A stretch of 11,631 nt of DNA from Thauera sp. (GTDB lineage Bacteria > Pseudomonadota > Gammaproteobacteria > Burkholderiales > Rhodocyclaceae): contig DMCZ01000190.1 of NCBI GenBank assembly GCA_003446655.1, forward strand, positions 23,888 to 35,518. Direction: 5' to 3'. This document shows, piece after piece, positions 1 to 8,644 of the stretch. The translations under genes and the position numbers were made by a program. Each line of letters begins with the position of its first letter. The first letter of the stretch is position 1. The notes under the pieces are model-generated. The model worked only from the letters and a program-made list of their open reading frames with translations. It was not told where the DNA came from and made no database searches.

Positions 1-1845
1 GAGCTTCTGACGCGCCCTGTCGCGCAAGCTGTCGGCGATCAGCGCGTCGAGATCGAGCGCGAAGGCAGGTTGCGCGAAGCTGCCGGTGATGCGGATGGGG
101 ACCGTGACGCCGCGCAGGTTGTCGAGATCCTCGCCGCCCTGGCCGGCGAGCGTGGCCACCACGCTGGTACGCAGGCGATAGTCGATCGTCTCGCTGAGCA
201 GGTTCGCGCTGCCCGCGCCGCCGACGCGCAGCAGGGGCGAGCTCATCGCGAGGTCGTCGTTGCGCAGTACGCCACCTGCCGCGTCGAGGGTGGCGCTGAG
301 CGCGGTGAAGTCGGTCTGGTTGGCTCCGCTGGCGGGGGCGGTTTCGCCACGCAGGCGGGCGGAGGCTTCGCGCATCATCTGCGCGATGTTCACGCCCTTG
401 ATCGCACCGTCGCGAACGCGCAGCTCGATGCGCCCGGCAAGGCTGCGCTTGAGCACCTCCGCCGCGCCGGCGTCGGCCTGCAGACGGGCGCGCACGTCGG
501 CGCGGCCGGTCACGCGCGCCGGGGCGCCGGTGAGGTCCTGCAGCAGGGGGGCGAGCTCGGCGCCCTGGAGCGATTCGTCGAGCGACAGCCGGGCTGGCTG
601 GCGGCGCGTGTCGAGCGCGAGCTTGCCCTGGTAGCTGCCGCCGTAGAGGCGGGCGCTGAGCGGCTCGAGGTGGATCAAGCCTCGATCCGTGCGCGCGGTG
701 GTGTCGAGCGCGGAGATCGTCAGCCCCGAAGCGCGCAATGTGTCGATGCGCAGCCGGCCCTGGGCGACGAGCGTGTTCGCAGTGTCCGGGGCCGGTTGCG
801 AGGTGACGGCAGCCTGGCCAACGGCCACCGCGGCGGCGCCCGGGCTGGGCGGGGCGGACGCGCCGTCCACGGCAAGGTAGCGATCGACGTCGATGCGGTC
901 GGCATGCAGGTCGAACTCGAGCGCGGGGACGGCGGGGTCGGTGAGGGCGATGCGGCCCTGGATGCGCGTGTCGTCGAACGCCAGGAGCAGATCATCGATT
1001 GCCGCGGTGCCCGTCGCCAGGTCGAGGCTGGCCGTACTCTGCAGCTTGAGCGCGAGCTTGCCGCCGGGGATGCCGGCGCCGGCGATGCGGCTGTCGATCT
1101 CGAGGTCGCTGAGGGTGAGGCGTGGCGCGGCGGTGTCGAGCCTTGCCTGCGCGGTGAGCGCGAGCTCGGCCAGCAGGCGTTCGGCACCGGCAGCAGCGCT
1201 GCCGCTGTCGGCCTTGAAGGCGAGCCGCAGCGGGAAGGGGGCGCCGGACTTGATGGATTCGCTGGCGAAGTTCAGTGCGTCGATGACGTGGCGCGTGCCG
1301 GCCTGCGCGTCGGTGAGGCTGATGCGGGCTGCGCGTAGCTCGAGCGTGTCGATGGCCAGCGCGAGGCCTGCGAGGTCCCGAGCGGGGCTCGCCGCTGAGC
1401 GGGTGTCCGTGCCGGCGCCGGGGGGCGGGCGAGCGGCCCCGCGCGCGGCGGGCAGGGTCCAGTTATCCTGGCCGTCGGCCGTGCGCACCAGCTCGAGCGC
1501 GAGGCCGTCGATGATGATGCGCTCGACCTCGAACTCGCCGCGCAGCATGGGTAGCAGGCGCGCGCGTACCTCGATGCGCCCGACGCGCGCGAGTGGCGCT
1601 TCGCCGAACTGCGGCAGGTTGCCCAGGCTCAGCGCGTTCGCCTCGATGCCGAGCCAGGGGAAGAGCGAGAGACCGATGTCGCCACCGATCTCGAGTGGCC
1701 GGCCGGTGAGGCGCTCGACCTCGGCGGTGAGGCGGTCGCGATGGTCGTTGAGGTCGAAGCTGAAGTTCAGATAGGCGGCCAGGCCGACGATGGAGAGGAG
1801 GATTGCTGCGACCACGAACATCAGGAGGCGCAGCAGCGGTCTCAT
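1..1845 (-). CDS. AsmA family protein (3' end cut by window edge)
   Basis: This is an envelope protein of the AsmA family, anchored in the inner membrane with most of the chain in the periplasm. Relatives affect outer-membrane assembly and lipid traffic, but the substrate here is unknown. The frame is open for 615 codons to base 1, with no stop. It opens with a basic start and one membrane segment (about residues 4-26). An N-terminal AsmA stretch follows, including VERLTGRPLEIGGDIGL near residues 43-59. The C-terminal AsmA domain is clear: GVNIAQMMR at 484-492, then RNDDLAMSSPLLRV from about 528, then a DYRLRTSVVATL stretch and GVTVPIRITG. Only a short tail should be missing. The ATG overlaps the hprK stop as ATGA, so translation is probably coupled. 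No strong ribosome binding site is visible. Family assignment is firm; the physiological role is not. Confidence 0.9.
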   Translation of the reverse strand, partial: MRPLLRLLMFVVAAILLSIVGLAAYLNFSFDLNDHRDRLTAEVERLTGRPLEIGGDIGLSLFPWLGIEANALSLGNLPQFGEAPLARVGRIEVRARLLPMLRGEFEVERIIIDGLALELVRTADGQDNWTLPAARGAARPPPGAGTDTRSAASPARDLAGLALAIDTLELRAARISLTDAQAGTRHVIDALNFASESIKSGAPFPLRLAFKADSGSAAAGAERLLAELALTAQARLDTAAPRLTLSDLEIDSRIAGAGIPGGKLALKLQSTASLDLATGTAAIDDLLLAFDDTRIQGRIALTDPAVPALEFDLHADRIDVDRYLAVDGASAPPSPGAAAVAVGQAAVTSQPAPDTANTLVAQGRLRIDTLRASGLTISALDTTARTDRGLIHLEPLSARLYGGSYQGKLALDTRRQPARLSLDESLQGAELAPLLQDLTGAPARVTGRADVRARLQADAGAAEVLKRSLAGRIELRVRDGAIKGVNIAQMMREASARLRGETAPASGANQTDFTALSATLDAAGGVLRNDDLAMSSPLLRVGGAGSANLLSETIDYRLRTSVVATLAGQGGEDLDNLRGVTVPIRITGSFAQPAFALDLDALIADSLRDRARQKL

Positions 1846-2807
1846 GCCTGCACGCCGCCCGTGTCGCCGGGATCGCCTGCGTTCGCCTGCAGCGCGCGCG
1901 CCTGGCGCTCGATGAACTCCTGCGTCGAATCGATGCCGCGCAGCTGGAGGATGGTTGAGCGCACCGCCGCCTCGAGCAGCACGGCGAGGTTGCGCCCCGC
2001 AGCGACCGGCAGCACCACGCGTCCGATCTTGACGCCCAGGATGTCCTGGGTCTCCTGCTGCAAGGGCAGGCGGCTCGGGTCGTCCGGGCCGGGCTGGCGG
2101 CGGTCGAGGTGGCAGATCAGGCGCAGGCGCATCTTTCGACGGCATGCGGTCTCGCCGAAGATGGTGCGGATATTGAGCAGGCCGAGGCCGCGTACCTCGA
2201 TGAAATCCTGCAGCATTTCGGGACAGCGACCCTCGAGCACCGTCGGTGCGACCCGAGACAGTTCGACGACGTCGTCCGCCACCAGGCCATGGCCGCGCGA
2301 GATCAGCTCGAGGCCAAGCTCGGACTTGCCGGCGCCGGAGTCCCCGGTGATGAGTACGCCCAATCCGAGCACGTCCATGAACACGCCGTGCAGCGACACC
2401 TTCTCGGCCAGTTCGCGCGACAGGTAAAGCCGCAACTGGTCGATGACGCCCGCCGAGGGGTGACGCGCAGTGAAGAGCGCCACGTCGTGGGCTTCGCAGA
2501 CGCCGTGGATGATGTTGGGCACCTCGCAGCCGTCGGCCACGATGATCGCGGGCGGCTTTGCCGAGAGGATCTCGTTGAGGTGACGCGCCACCTTCTCGTT
2601 GGACTGGCGCTGTGCCCAGGCCAGCTCGGCGGTGCCGAGGATCTGCAACCGGGTGGGGTGGATCAGGTTGAGGTGGCCGACGAGGTCGGCCGGCCAGATG
2701 CGCTCCTCGCCGACCGACAGGCGCGCATCGAGGCGCCCGCTGAGGTGGGTGAGGCTCAGGCTGTGGCGATGGGTCTCATACAGCCGCGCTAGGCTGGTCT
2801 GCCGCAT
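1842..2807 (-). CDS. hprK: HPr kinase/phosphorylase
   Basis: This is a bifunctional enzyme that phosphorylates HPr-type phosphocarriers on serine with ATP and removes the phosphate by phosphorolysis, acting in the cytoplasm. The product is 321 residues, slightly longer than many homologues near 310-320. The N-terminal domain (about 1-130) has the family opening SLARLYETHRHSLSLTHLSG. The catalytic domain has H140 in HGVFMDV, Walker A GDSGAGKS at 155-162, an Asp pair at 178-179, and the HprK signature EVRGLGLLNIR at 204-214. VAAGRNLAVLLE follows near 268-279. The start overlaps the end of ptsN by 32 bp. I accept this because the first residues align with the normal N-terminus and no Met follows for over 100 residues. 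In proteobacteria this enzyme sits with the nitrogen PTS rather than with sugar uptake, as its neighbour ptsN suggests. The gene that usually follows in related genomes, rapZ, is not next; an AsmA gene is. Confidence 0.96.
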   Translation of the reverse strand: MRQTSLARLYETHRHSLSLTHLSGRLDARLSVGEERIWPADLVGHLNLIHPTRLQILGTAELAWAQRQSNEKVARHLNEILSAKPPAIIVADGCEVPNIIHGVCEAHDVALFTARHPSAGVIDQLRLYLSRELAEKVSLHGVFMDVLGLGVLITGDSGAGKSELGLELISRGHGLVADDVVELSRVAPTVLEGRCPEMLQDFIEVRGLGLLNIRTIFGETACRRKMRLRLICHLDRRQPGPDDPSRLPLQQETQDILGVKIGRVVLPVAAGRNLAVLLEAAVRSTILQLRGIDSTQEFIERQARALQANAGDPGDTGGVQA

Positions 2808-3261
2808 CGGCGCCCCAGGTCAGGAACATCTGGTGGATGTGCGCGGCGTCCGGTGCGTTCTGCAGTGCGTCGCGGAATTCGCGGTCGCTGAACATCTGTG
2901 CGAGCTCCGACAGCAGCTGCAGGTGGGTTTCGTTGGCCTGCTCCGGCACCAGCAGCACGAACAGCATGCTCACCGGCCGGCCGTCGGGCGCATCGAACTG
3001 CACGGGCGCTGCCAGGCGTAGGAAGGCCCCGGCGGCGTCCTTCAGACCCTTGATGCGGCCGTGCGGGATGGCGATGCCCTGTCCCAGACCGGTCGAGCCC
3101 AGGCGCTCGCGCGTGAACAGGCTGTCGAACACGGTGCTGCGGGCGATGCCCTGGTTGTTCTCGAACAGCAGGCCTGCCTGCTCGAAGACGCGCTTCTTGC
3201 TGCTCGCGTCGAGGTCGACCACCACGTTGGACAGTGGCAGGAGTTGGGATATGAGGCTCAT
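2776..3261 (-). CDS. ptsN: PTS IIA-like nitrogen-regulatory protein (EIIA-Ntr)
   Basis: This is the terminal phosphate acceptor of the nitrogen phosphotransferase chain (EI-Ntr, NPr/HPr, EIIA-Ntr). It acts as a regulator by protein contact rather than as a sugar transporter subunit. The product is 161 residues, close to the 150-165 usual for the family. It has the EIIA mannitol/fructose-type fold signature: REKLGSTG-like RERLGSTGLGQGIAIPHGR, with the phosphorylated histidine at H67. A second conserved stretch, MLFVLLVPEQANETHL, contains the supporting His. The start at 3261 gives the standard N-terminus MSLISQLLPLSNVVVDL. No clear ribosome binding site precedes it. It lies 136 bp after hpf, and a perfect TATAAT at 3358-3363 may give it its own promoter. 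Its 3' end overlaps hprK by 32 bp, so the two are probably made together. This order follows the common rpoN-hpf-ptsN cluster. Confidence 0.96.
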   Translation of the reverse strand: MSLISQLLPLSNVVVDLDASSKKRVFEQAGLLFENNQGIARSTVFDSLFTRERLGSTGLGQGIAIPHGRIKGLKDAAGAFLRLAAPVQFDAPDGRPVSMLFVLLVPEQANETHLQLLSELAQMFSDREFRDALQNAPDAAHIHQMFLTWGADAADQPSAAV

Positions 3262-3357
3262 TCGCTGGAGGACTCGCTCAGCGCCCCGTCAGCCGATGCC
3301 GGGCTCGGCAGCTGGCGGGTCCGGGGCGCGCGGAGGTCGCGTCGTGAAAACGCGCGC

Positions 3358-3363
3358 ATTATA
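3358..3363 (-). promoter_or_regulatory. Candidate promoter -10 for ptsN-hprK-asmA
   Basis: The minus strand reads TATAAT here, a perfect sigma-70 -10 hexamer, in an otherwise very GC-rich 136-bp gap between hpf and ptsN. Transcription would begin near 3351 and give a leader of roughly 90 nt before ptsN. No good -35 is found at 15-19 bp spacing (CCGCCC sits at 17 bp; TTACCG lies at 20 bp). The promoter would therefore be weak or need an activator. A short CCCC/GGGG stem with a 6-nt loop lies just upstream and is too weak to call a terminator of hpf. Confidence 0.4.
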
Positions 3364-3397
3364 AACACACCCCGGACATGGGGCGGTAACGAAGGCG

Positions 3398-3721
3398 TCA
3401 GGCTTCCGGGACCTGGTGCTTGAGCGTCTCGTGGTTGTGGTCGGACTGCTTCTGCTTGTACTTCTGGACCTGACGCTCGAGCTTGTCGGTCATGGCGTCG
3501 ATGGCCGCGTAGAGGTCGGCATCGTCGCTTTCGACGAAAATGTCCTTGCCGCGCACATGCAGCGTGACCTCGGCCTTCTGCTTGAGCTTCTCCACCGACA
3601 GGATCACGCCAACGCTGGTGACATTGTCGAAGTGGCGAATGACGCGGTCGAGCTTCGAAGTCACGTAGTCGCGGATGGCGGGGGTGACTTCGACGTGACG
3701 CCCGGTGATGTTCAGATTCAT
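3398..3721 (-). CDS. hpf: Ribosome hibernation promoting factor, short form
   Basis: This small cytoplasmic protein binds the 30S decoding region and puts ribosomes into the inactive 100S state in stationary phase or starvation. The product is 107 residues, so it is the short type without the C-terminal dimerisation domain of long HPF. Visible family features are the start MNLNITGRHVEVTPAIRDYV, basic residues in KLDRVIRHF, the VEKLKQKAEVTLHVRGK strand pair, and the helix DLYAAIDAMTDKLERQVQKYK. The ATG at 3721 is preceded by AGGAG with 5-nt spacing, the best ribosome binding site in the window, in keeping with a highly made protein. It starts 17 bp after the rpoN stop, the usual position, so it is probably on the same transcript. 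RaiA-type paralogues are similar, but the position beside rpoN and ptsN favours hpf. Confidence 0.95.
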   Translation of the reverse strand: MNLNITGRHVEVTPAIRDYVTSKLDRVIRHFDNVTSVGVILSVEKLKQKAEVTLHVRGKDIFVESDDADLYAAIDAMTDKLERQVQKYKQKQSDHNHETLKHQVPEA

Positions 3722-3738
3722 GGTAACTCCTGGTGTTG

Positions 3739-5196
3739 TCAGATGGATTTGCGCAGACTGACCGGCGGGATATTGAGCGATTCGCGGTATTTGGCGATGG
3801 TGCGCCGTGCGACGACGATACCCTGCTGGCCCAATACTTCTGCAATCTTGGCGTCGGACAGCGGCTTCCTGCTGTCCTCTGCATCCACCAGCTGGCGAAT
3901 CAGCGCCCGAATCGCCGTCGAGGATGCCGCCCCACCGGTGTCGGTGGCGACGTGACTGCCGAAGAAATACTTGAGTTCGAACACGCCGCGCGGGGTCGCC
4001 ATGTACTTCTGCGTGGTGACGCGCGATACGGTGGATTCGTGCAGCTCGAGCTGGTCTGCGATCTCCCGGAGAGTGAGTGGCCGCATCGCCACGTCCCCAT
4101 GATCGAAGAACTGCCGCTGCTGGTCAACGATGGCCTGGGACACGCGCAGGATGGTGTCGAAGCGCTGCTGCACGTTCTTGATCAGCCAGCGTGCCTCCTG
4201 CAGCTGGCCGCCCAGTCCACCGCCCTGGCCGCGGTTCTGCTGCAGCAGGCTGGCGTACAGGCGATTGATGCGCAGGCGCGGCATGGCGTCGTGGTTGAGC
4301 GTGACCGTCCACCGTCCGCGCAGCTTGCGCACGACGACGTCGGGCAGGACGTAGCGCGTTTCGCTGCTGGCGTAGCGCGAGCCGGGGTGCGGGTCCAGGC
4401 TGCAGATCAGGGCCTGCGCTGCGCGCAGGGCGTCATCGTCGCAGCCGGTGAGCTTCTTGAGCTTGGCGAAATTGCGGTCGGCAAGGAGCTCGAGGTGGCG
4501 CGTGACGATCTCGAGCGCGAGTGTGCGGGTGGTGCTCTCCGGCAGCGTTCGCAGCTGCAGCGCCAGGCATTCCTGGGGGCTGCGGGCGCCGATGCCGGTC
4601 GGCTCGAGGTTCTGGACATGGTGCAGCGCGATAGCCAGGTCGTCGAGATCGACCTCTGACTCGGGCGGCAACAGTTGCAGCAGTTCGTCGAGCGGCTGGT
4701 GCAGGTAGCCGTCGTCGTCGAGCGCCTCGATCAGGAAGCGCACGAGGGCGCGGTCGCGATCGGACATCTGGGACAAGGCCACCTGCTGGTCGAGGTGTTC
4801 GCGCAGCGACGTGCTCGCGGCCTGCAGGTCCTGGTAGTCGACGTCATCGTCGTCGCTCTCGCTGCGGCTCGACGCGCCGGTGCCGACGTTCGACCAGTCG
4901 ATGCTGTCGTCCTCGCTGCTGCCCTCGCCGCCATCACGACGTTCGTCGTCCGTGGTCGGCGATTCCGCGGCGGTTTCCCGCGCCTGTTCGTGCTCGGGCC
5001 CCGGGGTCGTGGGCGCCTGCGGGGCGAAGTCCGCCCCATCGCCGTCCTCGCGCTCGAGCATCGGGTTCTCGAGCAGCAGGCGCTCGATCTCCTGGTTCAG
5101 CTCAATCGTTGACAGCTGGAGCAGCTTGATCGACTGCTGCAGCTGTGGCGTGAGCGTGAGGTGCTGGGAGAGCTTGAGCTGGAGGCTGGGCTTCAT
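3739..5196 (-). CDS. rpoN: RNA polymerase sigma-54 factor
   Basis: This is the alternative sigma factor that directs RNA polymerase to -24/-12 promoters and needs ATP-driven enhancer-binding activators. It typically controls nitrogen, motility and carbon-source genes. The product is 485 residues, normal length. Region I (1-50) is Gln/Leu-rich: LTLTPQLQQSIKLLQLS, then ENPMLE. Region II (about 51-125) is acidic and low-complexity. The core-binding region includes NLEPTGIGARSPQECLALQL at about 196-215. A helix-turn-helix, PLTLREIADQLELHESTVSR, is at about 373-392. The RpoN box is ARRTIAKYRE at 463-472, where Ile replaces the usual Val. The ATG lies 22 bp after the lptB stop and no purine-rich ribosome binding site precedes it. 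Translation may rely on coupling to lptB. The lptB-rpoN-hpf-ptsN order is widely conserved. Confidence 0.98.
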   Translation of the reverse strand: MKPSLQLKLSQHLTLTPQLQQSIKLLQLSTIELNQEIERLLLENPMLEREDGDGADFAPQAPTTPGPEHEQARETAAESPTTDDERRDGGEGSSEDDSIDWSNVGTGASSRSESDDDDVDYQDLQAASTSLREHLDQQVALSQMSDRDRALVRFLIEALDDDGYLHQPLDELLQLLPPESEVDLDDLAIALHHVQNLEPTGIGARSPQECLALQLRTLPESTTRTLALEIVTRHLELLADRNFAKLKKLTGCDDDALRAAQALICSLDPHPGSRYASSETRYVLPDVVVRKLRGRWTVTLNHDAMPRLRINRLYASLLQQNRGQGGGLGGQLQEARWLIKNVQQRFDTILRVSQAIVDQQRQFFDHGDVAMRPLTLREIADQLELHESTVSRVTTQKYMATPRGVFELKYFFGSHVATDTGGAASSTAIRALIRQLVDAEDSRKPLSDAKIAEVLGQQGIVVARRTIAKYRESLNIPPVSLRKSI

Positions 5197-5218
5197 CGCG
5201 GTGGGTGGGTGCGCGCCG

Positions 5219-5927
<709 letters not shown>

Positions 5928-5941
<14 letters not shown>

Positions 5942-6377
5942 CGTAGGGCTCTTTCAGCAGCTTGCGGATCAGGTCGGGCGCGAAGCCGCGGGTTTGCAGG
6001 AAGCGCGCCTGGCGCGCCCATTCGCGGGCGTCTGCCGGCGGCGCGGCGAAGCGGCTGCGCAACACCGTGCGCGCCCGCTCCGCTTCCGATTCTACGCACT
6101 CGCTGGCGAGCGCCTCGTCGATCAGGTCACGCTCGATGCCGCGACGGGCGAGTTCGCTGCGCAGCCGGCTGGTGCCGAAACGCGCCGCCTTGCCACGCAC
6201 GAAGGCTTCGGCGTAGCGGCTGTCCGACTGCAGCCCGAGCTCGCCCATGCGCTCGATCACCGCCTCGACCTCGTCGGCCTCGCCATGGGCGGCGAGCTTC
6301 TTCGCCAGCTCGGCACGCGAATGGTCGCGCCGGGCAAGGTGGCGGAGGGCGCGTTCGCGCAGACTCGGTTCGCCCAT
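5928..6377 (-). CDS. recX: Regulatory protein RecX
   Basis: This is a small modulator that binds RecA filaments and limits their growth and recombinase activity. The product is 149 residues, typical of RecX, and is built from repeated three-helix units. Recognisable stretches are LRERALRHLARRDHSRAELA (first repeat), VIERMGELGLQSDSRYAEAF, the ARFGTSRLRSELARRGI region, and a final LQTRGFAPDLIRKLL. The start at 6377 follows the recA stop by 16 bp. The longer open frame upstream would run into recA and is not family sequence, so I rejected it. The upstream GCAGGCGC is a weak ribosome binding site, which would keep RecX well below RecA. The stop (TAA) lies inside the start of lptB. The recA-recX pair is a conserved operon and should share the SOS promoter. 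Confidence 0.93.
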
Positions 6378-6393
6378 GCTCGGCGCCTGCGCG

Positions 6394-7431
<1,038 letters not shown>

Positions 7432-7457
7432 GTAAATGCGTCCTGTAAGTTGAGCTG

Positions 7458-7466
7458 ATTATGGCA
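7458..7466 (-). promoter_or_regulatory. Possible second recA promoter (extended -10)
   Basis: The minus strand reads TGC then CATAAT, an extended -10 with 5 of 6 hexamer matches. It would start transcription near 7451 and give a leader of only about 20 nt that still contains the AGGA at 7441-7444. No good -35 is seen, which extended -10 promoters may tolerate. It would allow basal recA expression independent of LexA. It overlaps the plus-strand sigma-54 motif at 7462-7477. Support is by pattern only. Confidence 0.25.
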
Positions 7467-7477
7467 CAAAGATTGCA
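7462..7477 (+). promoter_or_regulatory. Sigma-54 promoter motif in the recA leader, pointing away from recA
   Basis: The plus strand reads TGGCAC, five bases (AAAGA), then TTGCA. The -24/-12 consensus is TGGCACG-N4-TTGCW, so only the seventh position (A for G) differs, and the GG-to-GC spacing is exact. Transcription would begin near 7488 and run right, across the recA promoter and LexA box, then antisense to pncC. The first reading frame after it is 9 codons (7496-7525). A 21-codon frame (7522-7587) follows, without a good ribosome binding site. No inverted-repeat activator site was noticed to the left, though I could not search exhaustively. The match is unlikely by chance in a window this size, but no known gene lies correctly oriented behind it. 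Confidence 0.45.
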
Positions 7478-7509
7478 GGCGTGCGGTCTCGCCTGATGCA
7501 TGGCGCCAG

Positions 7510-7537
7510 TTTAAAGCCTGTATGAAATTACAGACAA
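7510..7537 (-). promoter_or_regulatory. SOS-regulated recA promoter
   Basis: On the minus strand a -35 of TTGTCT (7532-7537) is followed after 16 bp by a -10 of TTTAAA (7510-7515), putting the start near 7503 and leaving a leader of about 70 nt. The LexA box fills the spacer, the same arrangement as in E. coli recA, so LexA binding would block RNA polymerase directly. The hexamers are each 4 of 6 matches, normal for a strong but repressed promoter. No terminator of pncC is evident just upstream, so some read-through from pncC is possible. Confidence 0.75.
7518..7533. promoter_or_regulatory. LexA binding site (SOS box)
   Basis: The sequence CTGTATGAAATTACAG has the CTGT-N8-ACAG form of the LexA operator used by E. 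coli and many beta- and gammaproteobacteria, with both half-sites perfect and an A/T-rich centre. It lies between the -35 and -10 of the recA promoter. I noticed no second box of this form elsewhere in the window. Confidence 0.93.
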
Positions 7538-7615
7538 GCGGTTTTCCCGCCGCTGCGTCGTGCAGGGCCGGATGCACCGCATGTTAATGCCATATGGATT
7601 GTTGCGGGCGCCGGG

Positions 7616-8113
7616 TCAGGGGGTTTTCGCGGCCAGCTGCAGGATACCGTCGAGCGCGCGCACGACCGTCTGCCGGCGTATCGCCGCGCGGTCACCGGCG
7701 AGATGAAGGGTCACGGTGCGGGCAGGGGCGGTCCTGGTGGCCCAGGAGATGCAGACCATGCCTACGGGTTTTGCTGCAGTGCCCCCGGTGGGGCCGGCGA
7801 CACCCGACACCGCGACCGCGACGTCGGCCAGGCTGTGCGCGAGTGCTCCTTCGGCCATCTCGCGCACGGTGGCCTCGCTGACGGCGCCGTGCTCGGCAAG
7901 GGTCCGTGCGGCGACGCCGAGCATCTCCATCTTGGCTGCGTTCGAGTAGGTGACGAAGCCGCGGTCGAACCAGGCCGAGCTGCCGCTGATCGCGGTGATG
8001 GCCTCGGCGATCCAGCCGCCGGTGCAGGACTCTGCGCTCGCCATCTGCCAGCCGCGCGCAGCGAGGGCCGCGCCGACGCGGCCGGCGAGGGTGTCGAGTT
8101 CGATGTCGGTCAT
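7616..8113 (-). CDS. pncC: Nicotinamide-nucleotide amidohydrolase (CinA C-terminal domain protein)
   Basis: This enzyme hydrolyses nicotinamide mononucleotide to nicotinate mononucleotide and ammonia, feeding NAD recycling; NMN arises from NAD-dependent DNA ligase among other sources. The product is 165 residues, a stand-alone CinA C-terminal domain without the N-terminal MoCF-like domain of full CinA. Key motifs are SAESCTGG at 26-33 (S29 is the likely nucleophile), FVTYSNAAKMEMLGV at 53-67 with conserved Tyr and Lys, and AVSGVAGPTGG at 101-111. Only 4 bp separate it from the pgpA stop and there is no ribosome binding site, so translation is probably coupled. The pncC-recA-recX order matches E. 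coli. It is sometimes labelled cinA or ygaD; a competence role is not supported here. Confidence 0.93.
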   Translation of the reverse strand: MTDIELDTLAGRVGAALAARGWQMASAESCTGGWIAEAITAISGSSAWFDRGFVTYSNAAKMEMLGVAARTLAEHGAVSEATVREMAEGALAHSLADVAVAVSGVAGPTGGTAAKPVGMVCISWATRTAPARTVTLHLAGDRAAIRRQTVVRALDGILQLAAKTP

Positions 8114-8117
8114 GGAT

Positions 8118-8600
8118 TCAGTCGCCGATGAGGGTGACGAGGATGGCGAGCACGAGCAGCGTGTAGCCGGCGGCGATGAGGTCGTCGAACATCACGCCGA
8201 AGCCGCCCTTGAAGCTGCGGTCGGCCCAACGTACGGGGGGTGGCTTGACGATGTCGAAGAACCGGAACAGCGCCACCGCGACCGCCTGCCAGAGCAGGGT
8301 GGGCGGGGTGAACAGGAGCACCAGCCAGGTCGCCACCATCTCGTCCCACACGATACCGCCGTGGTCGGGGACGCCCAGCGCCCGTCCGGTGCGTTCGGCC
8401 GCCAGCACGCCGGCGACGAACAGGCTGGCGAGCAGGGCAAGGAACACGAACTCGGATAGCGGGGTGCGGATCAGCGGATAAAGCAGCCACGCCAGCAGGG
8501 TGCCGACGGTGCCCGGCGCCCACGGCGACAGGCCCGATCCGAAGCCCAGAGAGATGAAGTGGGCGGGGTGACTCATCATCAGGCGGGCGGTCGGGCGCAT
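8118..8600 (-). CDS. pgpA: Phosphatidylglycerophosphatase A
   Basis: This inner-membrane lipid phosphatase converts phosphatidylglycerol phosphate to phosphatidylglycerol, the last step of that pathway. The product is 160 residues (E. coli 172). Family motifs are GFGSGLSPWAPGTVGT at 19-34, the acidic DEMVA at 86-90, FFDIVKPPPVRWAD at 114-127, and GGFGVMFDDLIAAGY at 132-146. Hydrophobic segments near 35-66, 88-113 and 141-158 fit several membrane passes. The start at 8600 has only a weak GAGAAA site. The ATG codons at residues 8 and 9 are possible alternatives with no better site. It follows thiL by 44 bp and precedes pncC by 4 bp. The thiL-pgpA pairing is conserved in proteobacteria. Confidence 0.94.
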   Translation of the reverse strand: MRPTARLMMSHPAHFISLGFGSGLSPWAPGTVGTLLAWLLYPLIRTPLSEFVFLALLASLFVAGVLAAERTGRALGVPDHGGIVWDEMVATWLVLLFTPPTLLWQAVAVALFRFFDIVKPPPVRWADRSFKGGFGVMFDDLIAAGYTLLVLAILVTLIGD

Positions 8601-8644
8601 GGGCAGGTTTCTCGTCGTGGCGAGGGATTACGGGCAGGTGCTGT

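Noticed and set aside
70..1338. Long plus-strand open frame of 422 codons
   Set aside because: It lies codon-for-codon antisense to the AsmA gene, whose frame gives clear family motifs. High GC removes stops from the opposite frame, and the predicted protein is a composition-driven run of Ala, Gly, Arg and Glu.
7537..7554. AGCGG/CCGCT hairpin in the pncC-recA gap as a terminator
   Set aside because: The stem is only 5 bp with an 8-nt loop, and no T-run follows on either strand.
7522..7587. 21-codon plus-strand frame downstream of the sigma-54 motif as a small protein
   Set aside because: No ribosome binding site and no recognisable sequence; it starts inside the LexA box and is best left as part of a possible noncoding transcript.
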